A stretch of DNA of 36,890 bases from Bacteroidales bacterium. Its GTDB lineage: Bacteria > Bacteroidota > Bacteroidia > Bacteroidales > PUMT01. A program made the position numbers and the translations under genes. Of the stretch, positions 25,489-34,273 are shown piece after piece. The notes beneath the pieces are model-generated. The model had not been told where the DNA came from. It worked only from the letters and a program-made list of their open reading frames with translations, and did no database searches. Within the stretch, counting starts at the first letter, position 1. Every line of letters starts with the position of its first letter. The DNA lies in contig SKND01000093.1 of NCBI GenBank assembly GCA_007120695.1, positions 1 to 36,890 on the forward strand, written 5' to 3'.

Positions 25489-26130
25489 TCAGGAAGTTAT
25501 AAACGGATTTGTCCTGTTCTCTTCTCCTATGGTTGTTTCGGGACCGTGACCGCAGTATACCTTCACATCTTCAGGAAGAGTCATCAACTTCTCCCTTATC
25601 GAACTTATAAGGGTATCATAATTCCCCCCCGGCAGATCTGTTCTTCCTATACTCCCGTTGAACAATGCATCGCCCGCAATAACAAATTTATCCTCTGCGC
25701 TGTACAAGGCTATACTTCCTGGAGAGTGACCCGGTACATGAAGGATTTCAAGGGCAGAATTACCAAAAACAAGTGGTTTTCCCTCCTCCAGATATTCATC
25801 AATTCCCGGTGGCTCTTCAACCTCAAATCCGAACATAAGGCCATGTTCAACGGCATTGGCAATAAGAGACTCATCGCCGGCATGGGCAGCAACAGGAACC
25901 TTGTATTTATTCTTGAAAAAGGAGTTTCCAAGAAGGTGATCTACATGGCAATGTGTGTTTACAATCCTAACAGGTTTGAGTTTATTATTTTCAATGAAAT
26001 AGAGCACCTCCTTTTTTTCTTCTACTGTGTAACTGCCCATATCAACAAAGATACATTCACCGGTCTCATCATAGAGAAGAAATGAATTTTCCTGGAAGGG
26101 ATTAACTACGAATTTTTGAACTTTTATCAT
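25489..26130 (-). CDS. Metallo-beta-lactamase-fold hydrolase, glyoxalase II-like
   Basis: The 213-residue protein carries the zinc-binding NTHCHVDHLLGN (His60, His62, Asp64, His65), HVPGHSPGSI, the bridging Asp in GDALFNGSIGRTD, and the final His in VYCGHGPETT. It lacks the C-terminal helical substrate domain of classical glyoxalase II, so it belongs with the short YcbL-type enzymes, which may hydrolyse thioesters. It starts only 4 bases after the pcm stop, so the two are translationally linked. The physiological substrate is unknown. Confidence 0.9.
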   Translation of the reverse strand: MIKVQKFVVNPFQENSFLLYDETGECIFVDMGSYTVEEKKEVLYFIENNKLKPVRIVNTHCHVDHLLGNSFFKNKYKVPVAAHAGDESLIANAVEHGLMFGFEVEEPPGIDEYLEEGKPLVFGNSALEILHVPGHSPGSIALYSAEDKFVIAGDALFNGSIGRTDLPGGNYDTLISSIREKLMTLPEDVKVYCGHGPETTIGEENRTNPFITS

Positions 26131-26134
26131 AATA

Positions 26135-26779
26135 TTACATCGATTTGCCTTTCAATAAAGGAACAAAGACGAACCGTCCATGTTCAGTTTCCGAATACTC
26201 ATCATCGCTTTTTCTTTCTATCCTGGTCATCACCTGCGAGCTGCTGTCGCCCAGCGGGATTACCATGATGCCTCCGATCTTGAGCTGTGATTTAAGCTTT
26301 TCAGGTATTTCTGTTGCACCTGCTGTTATCAGAATCCTGTCAAAAGGTCCGTAAGAAATCTGGCCCTCGTAACCATCTCCGTAAAAAAAATTTGCTTTAT
26401 ATCCTATTGAAGGCAAAAATGATTGTGCCTTCAAAAAAAGGTCACGCTGACGCTCGATGGTAAATACCTTGGCTCCCATTTCAACCAGAATTGCCGTCTG
26501 GTATCCTGAACCGGTACCTACCTCGAGTACCTTATGATAACGATCAACCTCAAGAAGCTGGGTTTGAAATGCTACGGTATAGGGCTGGGAAATTGTCTGT
26601 CCGCAACCTATAGGAAAGGCCTGATCCTTATATGCATATTTAACAAAACTTGTATCCATGAAAAAATGCCTCGGCACATTCATCATGGCATTGAGAACTT
26701 TTTCATCTTTAATCCCCTTGGAATGCACCTCTTCAACAAGGATCTTCCTTAAACCTTTATGACGGTATGTATCGTTCAT
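26135..26779 (-). CDS. pcm: Protein-L-isoaspartate O-methyltransferase
   Basis: Pcm methylates abnormal L-isoaspartyl residues with S-adenosylmethionine, starting repair of aged proteins. The 214-residue protein has the family segment GCGQTISQPYTVAFQTQLL, the AdoMet motif VLEVGTGSGYQTA and the post-motif LITAGATEIPEKLKSQLK. Length and order are normal. It is the first gene of a pair with the MBL-fold hydrolase, divergent from the Gfo/Idh-like gene across a 304-base spacer. Confidence 0.95.
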   Translation of the reverse strand: MNDTYRHKGLRKILVEEVHSKGIKDEKVLNAMMNVPRHFFMDTSFVKYAYKDQAFPIGCGQTISQPYTVAFQTQLLEVDRYHKVLEVGTGSGYQTAILVEMGAKVFTIERQRDLFLKAQSFLPSIGYKANFFYGDGYEGQISYGPFDRILITAGATEIPEKLKSQLKIGGIMVIPLGDSSSQVMTRIERKSDDEYSETEHGRFVFVPLLKGKSM

Positions 26780-27083
26780 TACTTTTTGCAGATAATTTTT
26801 GAATCCGAACTGCGGCTGAAAATTGCTGCAGGGACTGCTAAATTACATTATTTTTATTTTCAAACCGACCAAACCGGTATGTTTAATAATATTGTTTTCT
26901 ATGGTAGTGATTATAGCAAATGCGTGAGATGCTAACGACAAATTAACGCCATTAATCCTGATTCATGACGGAATTAACAACATACGGTTGATAAGTATAG
27001 GGTGGCAGGGAATTGTTAACGTGCAAAATACCTTACTTTTGCAGTAAAATGAATCCACCTGTTACTGTGTAACACAAAAAGTC
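26780..27083. other. 304-base divergent spacer between pcm and the Gfo/Idh-like gene
   Basis: No gene or RNA gene is recognised. The right side holds a good Bacteroidota-type promoter for the plus-strand genes. The left side is AT-rich and presumably carries the pcm promoter, but I see no clear TAnnTTTG box for it. Confidence 0.6.
27013..27041 (+). promoter_or_regulatory. Bacteroidota-type promoter for the sugar-transferase pair
   Basis: A TTG(T) element at 27013-27016 is followed after 17 bases by TACTTTTG at 27034-27041, an exact TAnnTTTG -7 box. The inferred transcript start lies about 35 bases before the ATG at 27084. This is the clearest promoter in the window. Confidence 0.7.
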
Positions 27084-28013
27084 ATGAACACTACTTTTAA
27101 CACCGGTCTTGTAGGAAATTCCGACAACCCCTTAATCCAGATTATAGAGTCTTATCCCGCATTCCATATAACCGGCTGCCTTTATCCGGATAGCAGTAAA
27201 ACCCTGCAAAACAGAGTGACGGGTAAACGGCCCGGCCCTTTATCCAGGGAAAAGCTATTTGAGTTGAACAGTGTTATTATATTCCTCGATTCGGGCCCTG
27301 GTATTATGGACCTTATTACAGAGGCACTAAAGCGCTCAATGCATATTATGCTTTTTAATCCCGGTGCACTGCGATCATGGGAGCTGGCAGAACTTATAAA
27401 ATTGAGAGAAGAAGCTCAGGCTACAGTATTCGCCAGGTATTTTGAAAGATATGGTCCCGTAATACAGGCCTGCAAGAGATTGATCGGACGTCCGGCACTT
27501 TTAAATATCAGGCTGATGGTGCCGCAAAGCAAGAGCCATACTGAGCAAGAGGCCATAGCAGTTAACAATAACGTATTGAGGATGCTCGACGCTCTCCTGT
27601 TCCTGAGTCCGTCAAATATTAAAAAAATCCGGTCACTGCGTCAGCCTTTTGGAAGCACTGCAGCAGGGCTTGTAAGCTCAAGGATTGAATTTGACAACGG
27701 AACTGTAGCCAACCTGCTCTTTTCAGATATTTCCGAAAAAGAGTCATTTACCATTGATATATATAATAACAATATGGTTGTTTCGGCAGATATTACCGGG
27801 GCAAAACTTACCAGGATGACAAGGGCAGGAGAAAATGGTCTTACTGCCAAAAAAGAGAAATTCTCAAAAGGCAATAACCAGTCAGTTTATGATGAACTTG
27901 AGCGCTTTCATCAGGCAATAAATGGCAACAGGGATTCAGGAAATGATCTGTTTGAAATATTCCGGATGACTGAATTGATTTCGAAAATAACTGAAAAGGC
28001 AGCTTTCTTCTGA
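27084..28013 (+). CDS. Degenerate Gfo/Idh/MocA-like protein, probably without oxidoreductase activity
   Basis: The 309-residue protein has the layout of a Gfo/Idh/MocA oxidoreductase: an N-terminal Rossmann-like half and a C-terminal beta-sheet half (IKKIRSLRQPFGS, SSRIEFDNGTVANLLFSD, FTIDIYNNNMVVSAD). The nucleotide-binding loop reads GLVGNSDNPL, without the usual GxGxxG, and the place of the EKP motif reads HIMLFNPG, so the catalytic lysine is missing. It has no signal peptide. It ends 32 bases before the sugar-transferase gene and shares its promoter, so a structural or sensing role in polysaccharide synthesis is possible. The fold call is inference from pattern. Confidence 0.7.
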   Translation: MNTTFNTGLVGNSDNPLIQIIESYPAFHITGCLYPDSSKTLQNRVTGKRPGPLSREKLFELNSVIIFLDSGPGIMDLITEALKRSMHIMLFNPGALRSWELAELIKLREEAQATVFARYFERYGPVIQACKRLIGRPALLNIRLMVPQSKSHTEQEAIAVNNNVLRMLDALLFLSPSNIKKIRSLRQPFGSTAAGLVSSRIEFDNGTVANLLFSDISEKESFTIDIYNNNMVVSADITGAKLTRMTRAGENGLTAKKEKFSKGNNQSVYDELERFHQAINGNRDSGNDLFEIFRMTELISKITEKAAFF

Positions 28014-28045
28014 ATCCCCATGATACTGAAGCCTCACAAAATAAC

Positions 28046-29464
28046 ATGAACAATAAAAAGCAGATCAGCAAATATGTTGCAGGTGATATGATCTCGGCAA
28101 TAACCAGCTGGTATCTTTTTTACTCATTTTTCACAGAGAAATACCCCGGACCGGCAATTAGCCATGTTGAGCCGGCAGAAAGTGATTATTATTTTGTCTC
28201 CGGAGCGATTCTTTTTACTGCTTTCTGGCTACTGTTCCTGCGTATGAGGGGTTTCTACCGTGAACCCTTTCGCCGTTCAAGGCTTAAGGAGCTGGGTGCT
28301 TCAATAATGACAACAATTTCGGGTTCGCTGATTATAAATATAATACTGATAGCCCTTAATCTGATACCGGGTGAACTGAATATCTACTTTAATTGTTTTT
28401 TAGTTCTTTGCTATATATATTTTCCACTTTCATACATTCCAAGGTTACTTATAACTTCCAAAACGATATCTGATATCAGAAAAGGAAAGATTGGCTTTAA
28501 CACGCTTATTATCGGCAGCGATAAAAAAGCAGTTGATATATATAATGAAATTAAACAACAGATAAGGTCAACCGGTAACATATTTACAGGTTTTATAAAT
28601 ACCAACGGAAACAGCTCCTGTCCCATGTCTGCTGTTTTACCAAATCTGGGGGGACTGGAACGGCTGAACCAGATTATTGCCGAATATGAAGTACGGGAAG
28701 TGATAATTGCAATTGAATCTACTGAGCATGACAAGATTGACAGCATTATTAATAAACTTGATCAGCCCGGAATTGAGATTAAGGCTCTTCCGGGAATGCA
28801 TGATATTCTTACCGGAAGGGTAAAGATAAATACTATCCTGGAAACACCTCTTATTCACCTTTCACACACCTTCATGCCCCCCTGGCAGCAAAACCTCAAA
28901 CAGATAATTGATATTGTTTTTTCACTGTCAGCAATTATTATCCTGATACCACTTTCAACAGTAATAATGATCTGGATAAAGCTCAGTTCAAAAGGACCTG
29001 TCATATACAGCCACGAACGAATAGGAAAGAATGGAAAACCGTTCAGGATTTATAAATTCAGGACAATGATTGACAATGCCGAAAAGAACGGACCCGAACT
29101 TTCGTCCGGTAACGATGCCAGGATTACCAAACCCGGAAGGTTCCTCAGAAAGACCAGGCTTGACGAGATTCCTAATTTCATTAATGTGTTAAAAGGAGAC
29201 ATGTCAATTGTTGGGCCCCGGCCTGAAAGGAAGTATTACATTGATAAAATTGTAACCCAGGCACCGCATTACAAACACCTTCTGAAAATTAAGCCGGGTA
29301 TCACATCCTGGGGGCAGGTGAAATTTGGCTATGCCGGTAGTGTTGATGAAATGATCCAGCGATTGAAATATGATATAATCTATCTTGAAAATATGTCTGT
29401 TTTTGTTGATTTCCAGATCATGATCCTTACATTTTTAATAATTTTCAAGCGAAAGGGTGTCTGA
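28046..29464 (+). CDS. Polyprenyl-phosphate sugar-1-phosphate transferase (WbaP/EpsE type)
   Basis: This membrane enzyme starts surface-polysaccharide or glycan synthesis by moving a sugar-1-phosphate onto undecaprenyl phosphate. About four membrane segments occupy the first 130 residues. A CoA-binding-like Rossmann domain follows (NTLIIGSDKKAVDIYNEI). A fifth membrane helix near 285-310 leads into the bacterial sugar transferase domain: SHERIGKNGKPFRIYKFRTM, RKTRLDEIPNFINVLKGDMS, VGPRPE and KPGITSWGQV. The 472-residue length is usual. Its substrate (glucose, galactose or other) cannot be told. No glycosyltransferase or flippase genes follow, so the rest of the pathway must be elsewhere. Confidence 0.93.
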   Translation: MNNKKQISKYVAGDMISAITSWYLFYSFFTEKYPGPAISHVEPAESDYYFVSGAILFTAFWLLFLRMRGFYREPFRRSRLKELGASIMTTISGSLIINIILIALNLIPGELNIYFNCFLVLCYIYFPLSYIPRLLITSKTISDIRKGKIGFNTLIIGSDKKAVDIYNEIKQQIRSTGNIFTGFINTNGNSSCPMSAVLPNLGGLERLNQIIAEYEVREVIIAIESTEHDKIDSIINKLDQPGIEIKALPGMHDILTGRVKINTILETPLIHLSHTFMPPWQQNLKQIIDIVFSLSAIIILIPLSTVIMIWIKLSSKGPVIYSHERIGKNGKPFRIYKFRTMIDNAEKNGPELSSGNDARITKPGRFLRKTRLDEIPNFINVLKGDMSIVGPRPERKYYIDKIVTQAPHYKHLLKIKPGITSWGQVKFGYAGSVDEMIQRLKYDIIYLENMSVFVDFQIMILTFLIIFKRKGV

Positions 29465-29485
29465 TTATGCTGATCATTTTTCCCC

Positions 29486-29514
29486 TTGACAATTGTTTTT
29501 CTTAATTTTATACT
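29486..29514 (+). promoter_or_regulatory. Sigma-70-like promoter ahead of elbB
   Basis: TTGACA and TATACT are separated by exactly 17 bases, close to the E. coli sigma-70 consensus rather than the TTTG/TAnnTTTG pattern expected in Bacteroidota. It lies about 42 bases before the elbB ATG, in a suitable position. In an AT-rich gap a chance match is possible. Confidence 0.4.
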
Positions 29515-29556
29515 GTAATAAGCTAAAATTATATATAACCCTTAAAATCAAACAGG

Positions 29557-30213
29557 ATGGAAAAAAAGAAGAAGTTTGCAGTAGTACTGGCAGGATGTGG
29601 TGTGTTTGACGGCAGTGAGATACATGAGGCAACAATGACCCTTTACGCCATCATGAAAAACGAGGGGGAGTATGAAATTTTCGCACCCGATATTGCGCAA
29701 AATCATGTTATTAACCACATATCGGGAGAGGAGATGAATGAGTCCCGTAATGTACTGATCGAATCTGCACGTATAGCACGAGGGAAAGTAAGAAAACTTG
29801 ATGATTTCAAAACAGCAGATTTTGATGCCATAGTGTTCCCGGGAGGTTTTGGTGTAGCGAAAAACCTCTCCACATTTGCCTTTGATGGTGCCGACTGCAA
29901 GGTAAACAAAGAAGTGAAAAGAGTTGTAGAAGAGATGGTGAAAAGCGGGAAACCTATCGGTGCACTCTGCATCTCACCGGCAGTCATGGCAAAAATCCTC
30001 GAAAAACCCGTTCTGACAATCGGCCAGGATGAAGGAACTGTAAAAGCTTTGGAAAGTATGGGGGCCACACATAAAACTACCGGTCATGGAGAAATCGTTG
30101 TTGATGAGAAATATAAACTGGTCACAACACCATGCTACATGCTTGATGCCAATATTCTGCATATCGCCGAAGGCGCTGACGCGGTTATAAAGGCAATCTT
30201 CCGGTTGTTCTGA
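29557..30213 (+). CDS. elbB: ElbB, DJ-1/PfpI-family glyoxalase-like protein
   Basis: ElbB belongs to the DJ-1/PfpI superfamily; the E. coli protein has glyoxalase III-type activity and was once linked to isoprenoid synthesis. The 218-residue length matches E. coli ElbB. The N-terminal VVLAGCGVFDGSEIHEA is the family hallmark, and Cys138 in ALCISPAV is the nucleophile-elbow cysteine. FPGGFGVAKNLSTFAF and VTTPCYM are also present. It reads alone between the sugar transferase and a convergent DUF4294 gene. Confidence 0.95.
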   Translation: MEKKKKFAVVLAGCGVFDGSEIHEATMTLYAIMKNEGEYEIFAPDIAQNHVINHISGEEMNESRNVLIESARIARGKVRKLDDFKTADFDAIVFPGGFGVAKNLSTFAFDGADCKVNKEVKRVVEEMVKSGKPIGALCISPAVMAKILEKPVLTIGQDEGTVKALESMGATHKTTGHGEIVVDEKYKLVTTPCYMLDANILHIAEGADAVIKAIFRLF

Positions 30214-30255
30214 ATAAAACCCGAGAAACCGGACCATCTTCCCGCATTTTCGGTA

Positions 30256-30293
30256 ATCTCCTGATGCCGGGTATTAGTACCCGGCCGGGAGAT
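30256..30293. terminator. GC-rich hairpin between convergent elbB and DUF4294 genes
   Basis: A perfect 8-base stem gccgggta / tacccggc over a ttag loop is extended by an outer atctcc / ggagat stem. It fills the gap between the two stop codons and ends next to the minus-strand stop. No T-run follows on either side, so it may be a weak or factor-assisted terminator serving both genes. Confidence 0.5.
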
Positions 30294-30294
30294 G

Positions 30295-30903
30295 TCATAT
30301 CTGCCCTGTATCAATAAGATGCAATATCTGGTCGATCAATTTATCCTCTCCTTCGGCGTCAAATCTGGATTTAAGATTTGACCCGAACAGTCGGGCGATG
30401 GCTTGCCAGAAAAATGCTGAGAATGATCCTCTTAGTTCACGCAAAAGCTCATAAGAAGTATTGCCGGTCTCCCTGTCTATAAGCTTGATCAATAATCGAC
30501 CCTGGGTAATTGTCAGTGATTTGAGTTCATTCTCAAACTCATCCATTAGCTCCTGTTCCACATTCTTTACAAATTCCTTGCGCTCACGTTCAGTTTTGAG
30601 ATTAATGAATTCCTGGTTCATTTCATCAAGCTTTTCCGCTGCAAGAAGTGCATAGGGATAAACAATTTTGAGATTGTACACCAGTCGTTCATACCGTCTC
30701 ATATCCCTTCTGCTGGTAAATCGGGGGACAGGGTATACCTGAACCTCATCTATGGTGGAATGCAACAGTGTATCACCGTCCTTTATCATCTGCTTTAATA
30801 TTTCAAAGTGACGGATATTAAGGGTATCGTCATGCAGCTCCTGGCTGTAAACACTGTTGAGGCATAAGAAAAATCCTGCCGCTATGGTTATTATTCTTGT
30901 CAT
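30295..30903 (-). CDS. DUF4294 domain protein, exported
   Basis: I recognise the DUF4294 family of Bacteroidota by the segment VQVYPVPRFTSRRDMRRYERLVYNLKIVYPYALLAAEKL (in two parts, about residues 53-95). The N-terminus MTRIITIAAGFFLCLNSVYSQ is a signal peptide with a likely cut after YSQ or just before it, so the mature protein is periplasmic or outer-membrane associated. The rest is helical and charged. Function is unknown in the family as far as I know. The gene is monocistronic; a hairpin abuts its stop codon. Confidence 0.85.
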   Translation of the reverse strand: MTRIITIAAGFFLCLNSVYSQELHDDTLNIRHFEILKQMIKDGDTLLHSTIDEVQVYPVPRFTSRRDMRRYERLVYNLKIVYPYALLAAEKLDEMNQEFINLKTERERKEFVKNVEQELMDEFENELKSLTITQGRLLIKLIDRETGNTSYELLRELRGSFSAFFWQAIARLFGSNLKSRFDAEGEDKLIDQILHLIDTGQI

Positions 30904-31055
30904 ATTAAATTACAAACGTATCTGCCCCGGCTCTATTGTTAACTTATCGTGGATAAAGAAATCCGTTTGAAATATATATGCAAATTTAATTCCAAAATTG
31001 TCTTAAAAAAAGGTATACTCTTTTTACCTTAATTATGTTACATATTTAACTCCCC

Positions 31056-31595
31056 ATGCGTGATCGTATACTTATTCAAGGTTCACATAATCTCGAATTA
31101 ACCAGTTTGTGCAAAATGATTCTATCTTTATGGCTTCAAAAAGAAAATAATTTTTGTAATCCAATACAGAATAACCTCAAAAATTGTAGTGCATTGTCTC
31201 ATTATCACCGGAACAGAAAACCTTTAAATCTATTTGCCAGAAGGTTGCTGGTTTTAGCCGGAACAGTGTCGCTGGGACTCGGCACTCTTGGTATATTGAT
31301 TCCCCTTCTGCCTACAACACCGTTCCTGCTGCTTACGGCAGCATGTTATATAAGAAGTTCCGAAAGGCTTTATAAATGGCTTATGGATCACAGGCTATAC
31401 GGAAAATTTCTTCATAATTACTTGGAAAAAAGAGCAATTTCCCTGAATGTTAAAATCGGAAGCCTGACACTGCTATGGGTAACAATAATAACATCCTCCC
31501 TGTTCTTTCTATCAGTTACCTGGTTGCAGATTCTTCTGATAATCAAAGCTGTTCTGGTCACCCTGCACATACTCTCATTCAAAACCATGAGGTGA
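31056..31595 (+). CDS. DUF454/YbaN-family small inner-membrane protein
   Basis: The C-terminal 125 residues match the YbaN (DUF454) family: LGLGTLGILIPLLPTTPFLLL is its hallmark, followed by AACYIRSSERLYKWLMDHRLYG and two more hydrophobic segments near the end. The function is unknown. The ORF gives 179 residues, with about 55 N-terminal residues that are Asn/Leu/Cys-rich and unlike the family. The real start may therefore lie inside, but no good ATG with a ribosome site is seen near residue 55, so I keep the long form with low confidence in the start. Confidence 0.75.
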   Translation: MRDRILIQGSHNLELTSLCKMILSLWLQKENNFCNPIQNNLKNCSALSHYHRNRKPLNLFARRLLVLAGTVSLGLGTLGILIPLLPTTPFLLLTAACYIRSSERLYKWLMDHRLYGKFLHNYLEKRAISLNVKIGSLTLLWVTIITSSLFFLSVTWLQILLIIKAVLVTLHILSFKTMR

Positions 31596-31734
31596 TTTTA
31601 GAAGAACAAGGTGTTCGGTGGCCGGTTCCATGATGCGGCGAACAAGCCTGTGTACAAACTCCGGAGTACTATTCAGCAGCATCAGAGTACAAAAATGGGA
31701 GATGAATGACTGACCCGAATTTGATTAAAAGGAT

Positions 31735-31742
31735 TATCTTTG
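31735..31742 (+). promoter_or_regulatory. Candidate -7 box of arcA
   Basis: TATCTTTG matches TAnnTTTG 36 bases before the arcA start codon, with an inferred transcript start about 29 bases before the ATG. A TTG at 31721 is too close to serve as the -33 box, so only the -7 element is supported. Confidence 0.5.
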
Positions 31743-31777
31743 CCAACTTCTTTGAGGCAAACTAATATCAACTATAA

Positions 31778-33034
31778 ATGAACGATAAGGTTAAAATTGA
31801 CGTTTGTTCAGAAATTGGTGAACTGGAAGCAGTAATTCTGCATTCACCCGGATCTGAAGTTGAGAACATGACTCCCGGTAATGCTGAGAGGGCTTTGTAC
31901 AGCGACATTCTGAACCTCCCGGTAGCACAAAAGGAGTATGCACAGCTGGAGCAGGTTCTCAGGAAATTCGCAAGGGTATACCAGGTAAAGGATCTGCTGG
32001 TTGAAACATTGAATAACTCCAGGGTTAAAGAAGATCTTGTTGAAAAAATATGTAACAACCTTAATATCAGCGATGCAAAAGATTATCTACTGGGAAAATC
32101 ACGAAAAGAGCTGGCCGACCATCTGATTGAAGGGCTGGTAATGCAGAAGAATACACTGACCAGGTTTCTGAGCCAGGAGCGGTATTCGCTGCCTCCGCTG
32201 CATAATTTCTTTTTTACAAGGGATGCGGCTATACCAATGCTGGATTCAGTGCTTATTAGTAATATGGCTAATAAGGTTAGGGAAAGGGAATCGATTATAC
32301 TGGAGGCTATTTTCGATTATAGCGGGGTGTTCAAAACAAGAACTCACAGCGCAATGCATCCTGATCCGCTGGTCAAAATAGAGGGAGGTGACATTCTGGT
32401 TGCCAGGGAAGATATCCTTCTGATAGGGAACGGAGCACGGACCAGCTCCCAGGGAATAGACATGATACTTAAAATGCTAAGTGACCAGAACAGCGGGAAA
32501 ATGCATGTTATCGTCCAGGAGCTGCCGAAAAGCCCGGAATCATTTATCCATCTTGATATGGTCTTCACCCTGCTGGACAGGGACTGCTGTATGGTTTATG
32601 AACCTGTTATATTCAAAACCAGCAAGTACCAGACTGTACATATCACTATTGAAAACAGAAAGGTCAGCTGTATCAAGGAGCAGAGAAATATACCCGAAGC
32701 ACTCAGGAGTCTTGGTATGGATATGAAACCGTTATTTTGCGGCGGTAAATCAGATCCCTGGTTCCAGGAAAGAGAGCAATGGCACAGCGGTGCTAACTTT
32801 TTTGCCTTCGCTCCCGGCAAAGTGATAGGTTACGGAAGAAATACCTACACGCTTGAAGAGATGAACAGGAACGGATTCGAGATAGTAGATTCATCAGATA
32901 TTATATCAGGAAAGGTTGATCATAACCAATATGAAAAGATCCTGGTTGCACTGGATGGATCTGAATTGCCACGTGGCGGTGGAGGAGCCAGATGTATGAC
33001 TATGCCGCTCAGGAGAAAGCCTGTGTCCTGGTAA
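31778..33034 (+). CDS. arcA: Arginine deiminase
   Basis: ArcA hydrolyses arginine to citrulline and ammonia, the first step of the ADI pathway used for ATP production and acid resistance. All catalytic regions are present: the N-terminal GELEAVILHSPG, NFFFTRD, the KIEGGD loop, HLDMVFTLLD with the catalytic His, and GGGGARCMTMPL with nucleophile Cys406. The 418-residue length is the usual one. No ornithine carbamoyltransferase, carbamate kinase or antiporter gene (arcB, arcC, arcD) lies in the window, so the rest of the pathway is elsewhere or absent. It is convergent with sucC, with only 48 bases between them. Confidence 0.97.
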   Translation: MNDKVKIDVCSEIGELEAVILHSPGSEVENMTPGNAERALYSDILNLPVAQKEYAQLEQVLRKFARVYQVKDLLVETLNNSRVKEDLVEKICNNLNISDAKDYLLGKSRKELADHLIEGLVMQKNTLTRFLSQERYSLPPLHNFFFTRDAAIPMLDSVLISNMANKVRERESIILEAIFDYSGVFKTRTHSAMHPDPLVKIEGGDILVAREDILLIGNGARTSSQGIDMILKMLSDQNSGKMHVIVQELPKSPESFIHLDMVFTLLDRDCCMVYEPVIFKTSKYQTVHITIENRKVSCIKEQRNIPEALRSLGMDMKPLFCGGKSDPWFQEREQWHSGANFFAFAPGKVIGYGRNTYTLEEMNRNGFEIVDSSDIISGKVDHNQYEKILVALDGSELPRGGGGARCMTMPLRRKPVSW

Positions 33035-33082
33035 ATCTCAAATTAGTTATCCGGAAAACGATCCGTAACAAATAAAGTATTG

Positions 33083-34273
33083 CTACTGAACCACCTTTTT
33101 AACCAGATCGGCCGATTCCTGTAAAGTAACTGCCGAATATACTTTCAGTCCCGACTCATCTATCAGCTGTTTAGCTTCCTGCGCATTGGTGCCCTGAAGC
33201 CTCACTATAACAGGTATGTCAATCGTGCCAATTGTTTTGTAGGCATCAACTATTCCCTGTGCTACCCTGTCACATCTTACAATTCCTCCAAAAATATTAA
33301 TAAGGATTGCCCTCACATTAGGATCTTTTAGTATTATGCGGAAACCCGCTTCAACAGTTGCTGCATTTGCCGTTCCTCCAACATCAAGAAAATTGGCGGG
33401 GTCACCTCCTGAAAGTTTTATAATGTCCATAGTGGCCATTGCCAGTCCGGCACCATTAACCATGCATCCCACATTACCGTCAAGTTTGACAAAATTAAGG
33501 TCATGTTTCCCGGCCTCCACTTCTGAAGGATCCTCTTCGGTAATATCCCGCATTCCGGCATAGTCGGAATGGCGAAAAAGTGCATTGTCATCAATTACAA
33601 CTTTGGCATCAGCAGCCAGTATAAGGTTGTCAGAAGTTTTAAAAACCGGGTTGATCTCAAAAAGTGATGCATCTGATTGTTCATATGACCGGTAAAGTGC
33701 CGTTACAAACCCTGTCATCTCCTTGTATGCTTTACCTTCAAGGCCAAGATTGAAAGCTATCTTTCTTGCCTGGAATGGTTGCAGACCTGCTGCAGGATCT
33801 ATAGATTCCCTGTGTATAAGGCCGGGTGTCTTTTCAGCCACCGCCTCTATGTCCATACCGCCTTCGGTGGAGTAAATAATTGTGTTCCTGCCTGTTTCCC
33901 TATCCATCAGGACGCTCATATAGTACTCTGCAACCTCACTCTCACCCGGATAGAATATGCCTTGTTCAACAAGCACCTTGTGGACCGTCTTTCCGGCAGG
34001 TCCGGTCTGATGGGTTACCAGGTTCATACCAAGAATATCTCCGGCAAATTCAGATACCTCACCGGGTGAAGAAGCAATCTTTACTCCTCCACCCTTCCCT
34101 CGTCCGCCGGCATGTATCTGAGCCTTTACTGCCCAGCTGCCTGCACCTGTTTTTTCTTTAATCTTTATTGCAGCGTCTCTGGCCGCCTCAGGCGAATCAA
34201 CAACCATTCCTTCAGGAGTGGCAACACCAAATTGTTTCAGAATTGACTTTCCCTGGTATTCATGTAGGTTCAT
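33083..34273 (-). CDS. sucC: Succinate-CoA ligase, beta subunit
   Basis: SucC is the ATP-grasp subunit that, with SucD, interconverts succinyl-CoA and succinate with ATP or GTP formation in the TCA cycle. The N-terminus MNLHEYQGKSILKQFGV, the nucleotide loop HAGGRGKGGGVKIA, FEINPV, GNVGCMVNGAGLAMATMD and the C-terminal FGGIVRCD are standard. The length is 396 residues. sucD is not adjacent on either side, unlike the usual sucCD pair. It is divergent from the RNA methyltransferase gene. Confidence 0.97.
   Translation of the reverse strand: MNLHEYQGKSILKQFGVATPEGMVVDSPEAARDAAIKIKEKTGAGSWAVKAQIHAGGRGKGGGVKIASSPGEVSEFAGDILGMNLVTHQTGPAGKTVHKVLVEQGIFYPGESEVAEYYMSVLMDRETGRNTIIYSTEGGMDIEAVAEKTPGLIHRESIDPAAGLQPFQARKIAFNLGLEGKAYKEMTGFVTALYRSYEQSDASLFEINPVFKTSDNLILAADAKVVIDDNALFRHSDYAGMRDITEEDPSEVEAGKHDLNFVKLDGNVGCMVNGAGLAMATMDIIKLSGGDPANFLDVGGTANAATVEAGFRIILKDPNVRAILINIFGGIVRCDRVAQGIVDAYKTIGTIDIPVIVRLQGTNAQEAKQLIDESGLKVYSAVTLQESADLVKKVVQ

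Noticed and set aside
25404-25502. 32-codon plus-strand ORF between gcvP and the MBL gene (MLLIPAGPEGQFTAM...)
   Set aside because: It looks mildly protein-like and could be a gene remnant, but it is too short, has no ribosome site and overlaps the MBL stop. I cannot support it.
25546-26085. 179-residue plus-strand ORF
   Set aside because: It is antisense to the MBL-fold hydrolase gene, which has all its zinc ligands. No signal, domain or ribosome site supports it.
31596-31777. Possible small gene in the ybaN-like/arcA gap
   Set aside because: No frame shows a convincing start or protein-like content; the stretch contains only a short repeat (gaaca-3-tgttc) and the arcA promoter region.
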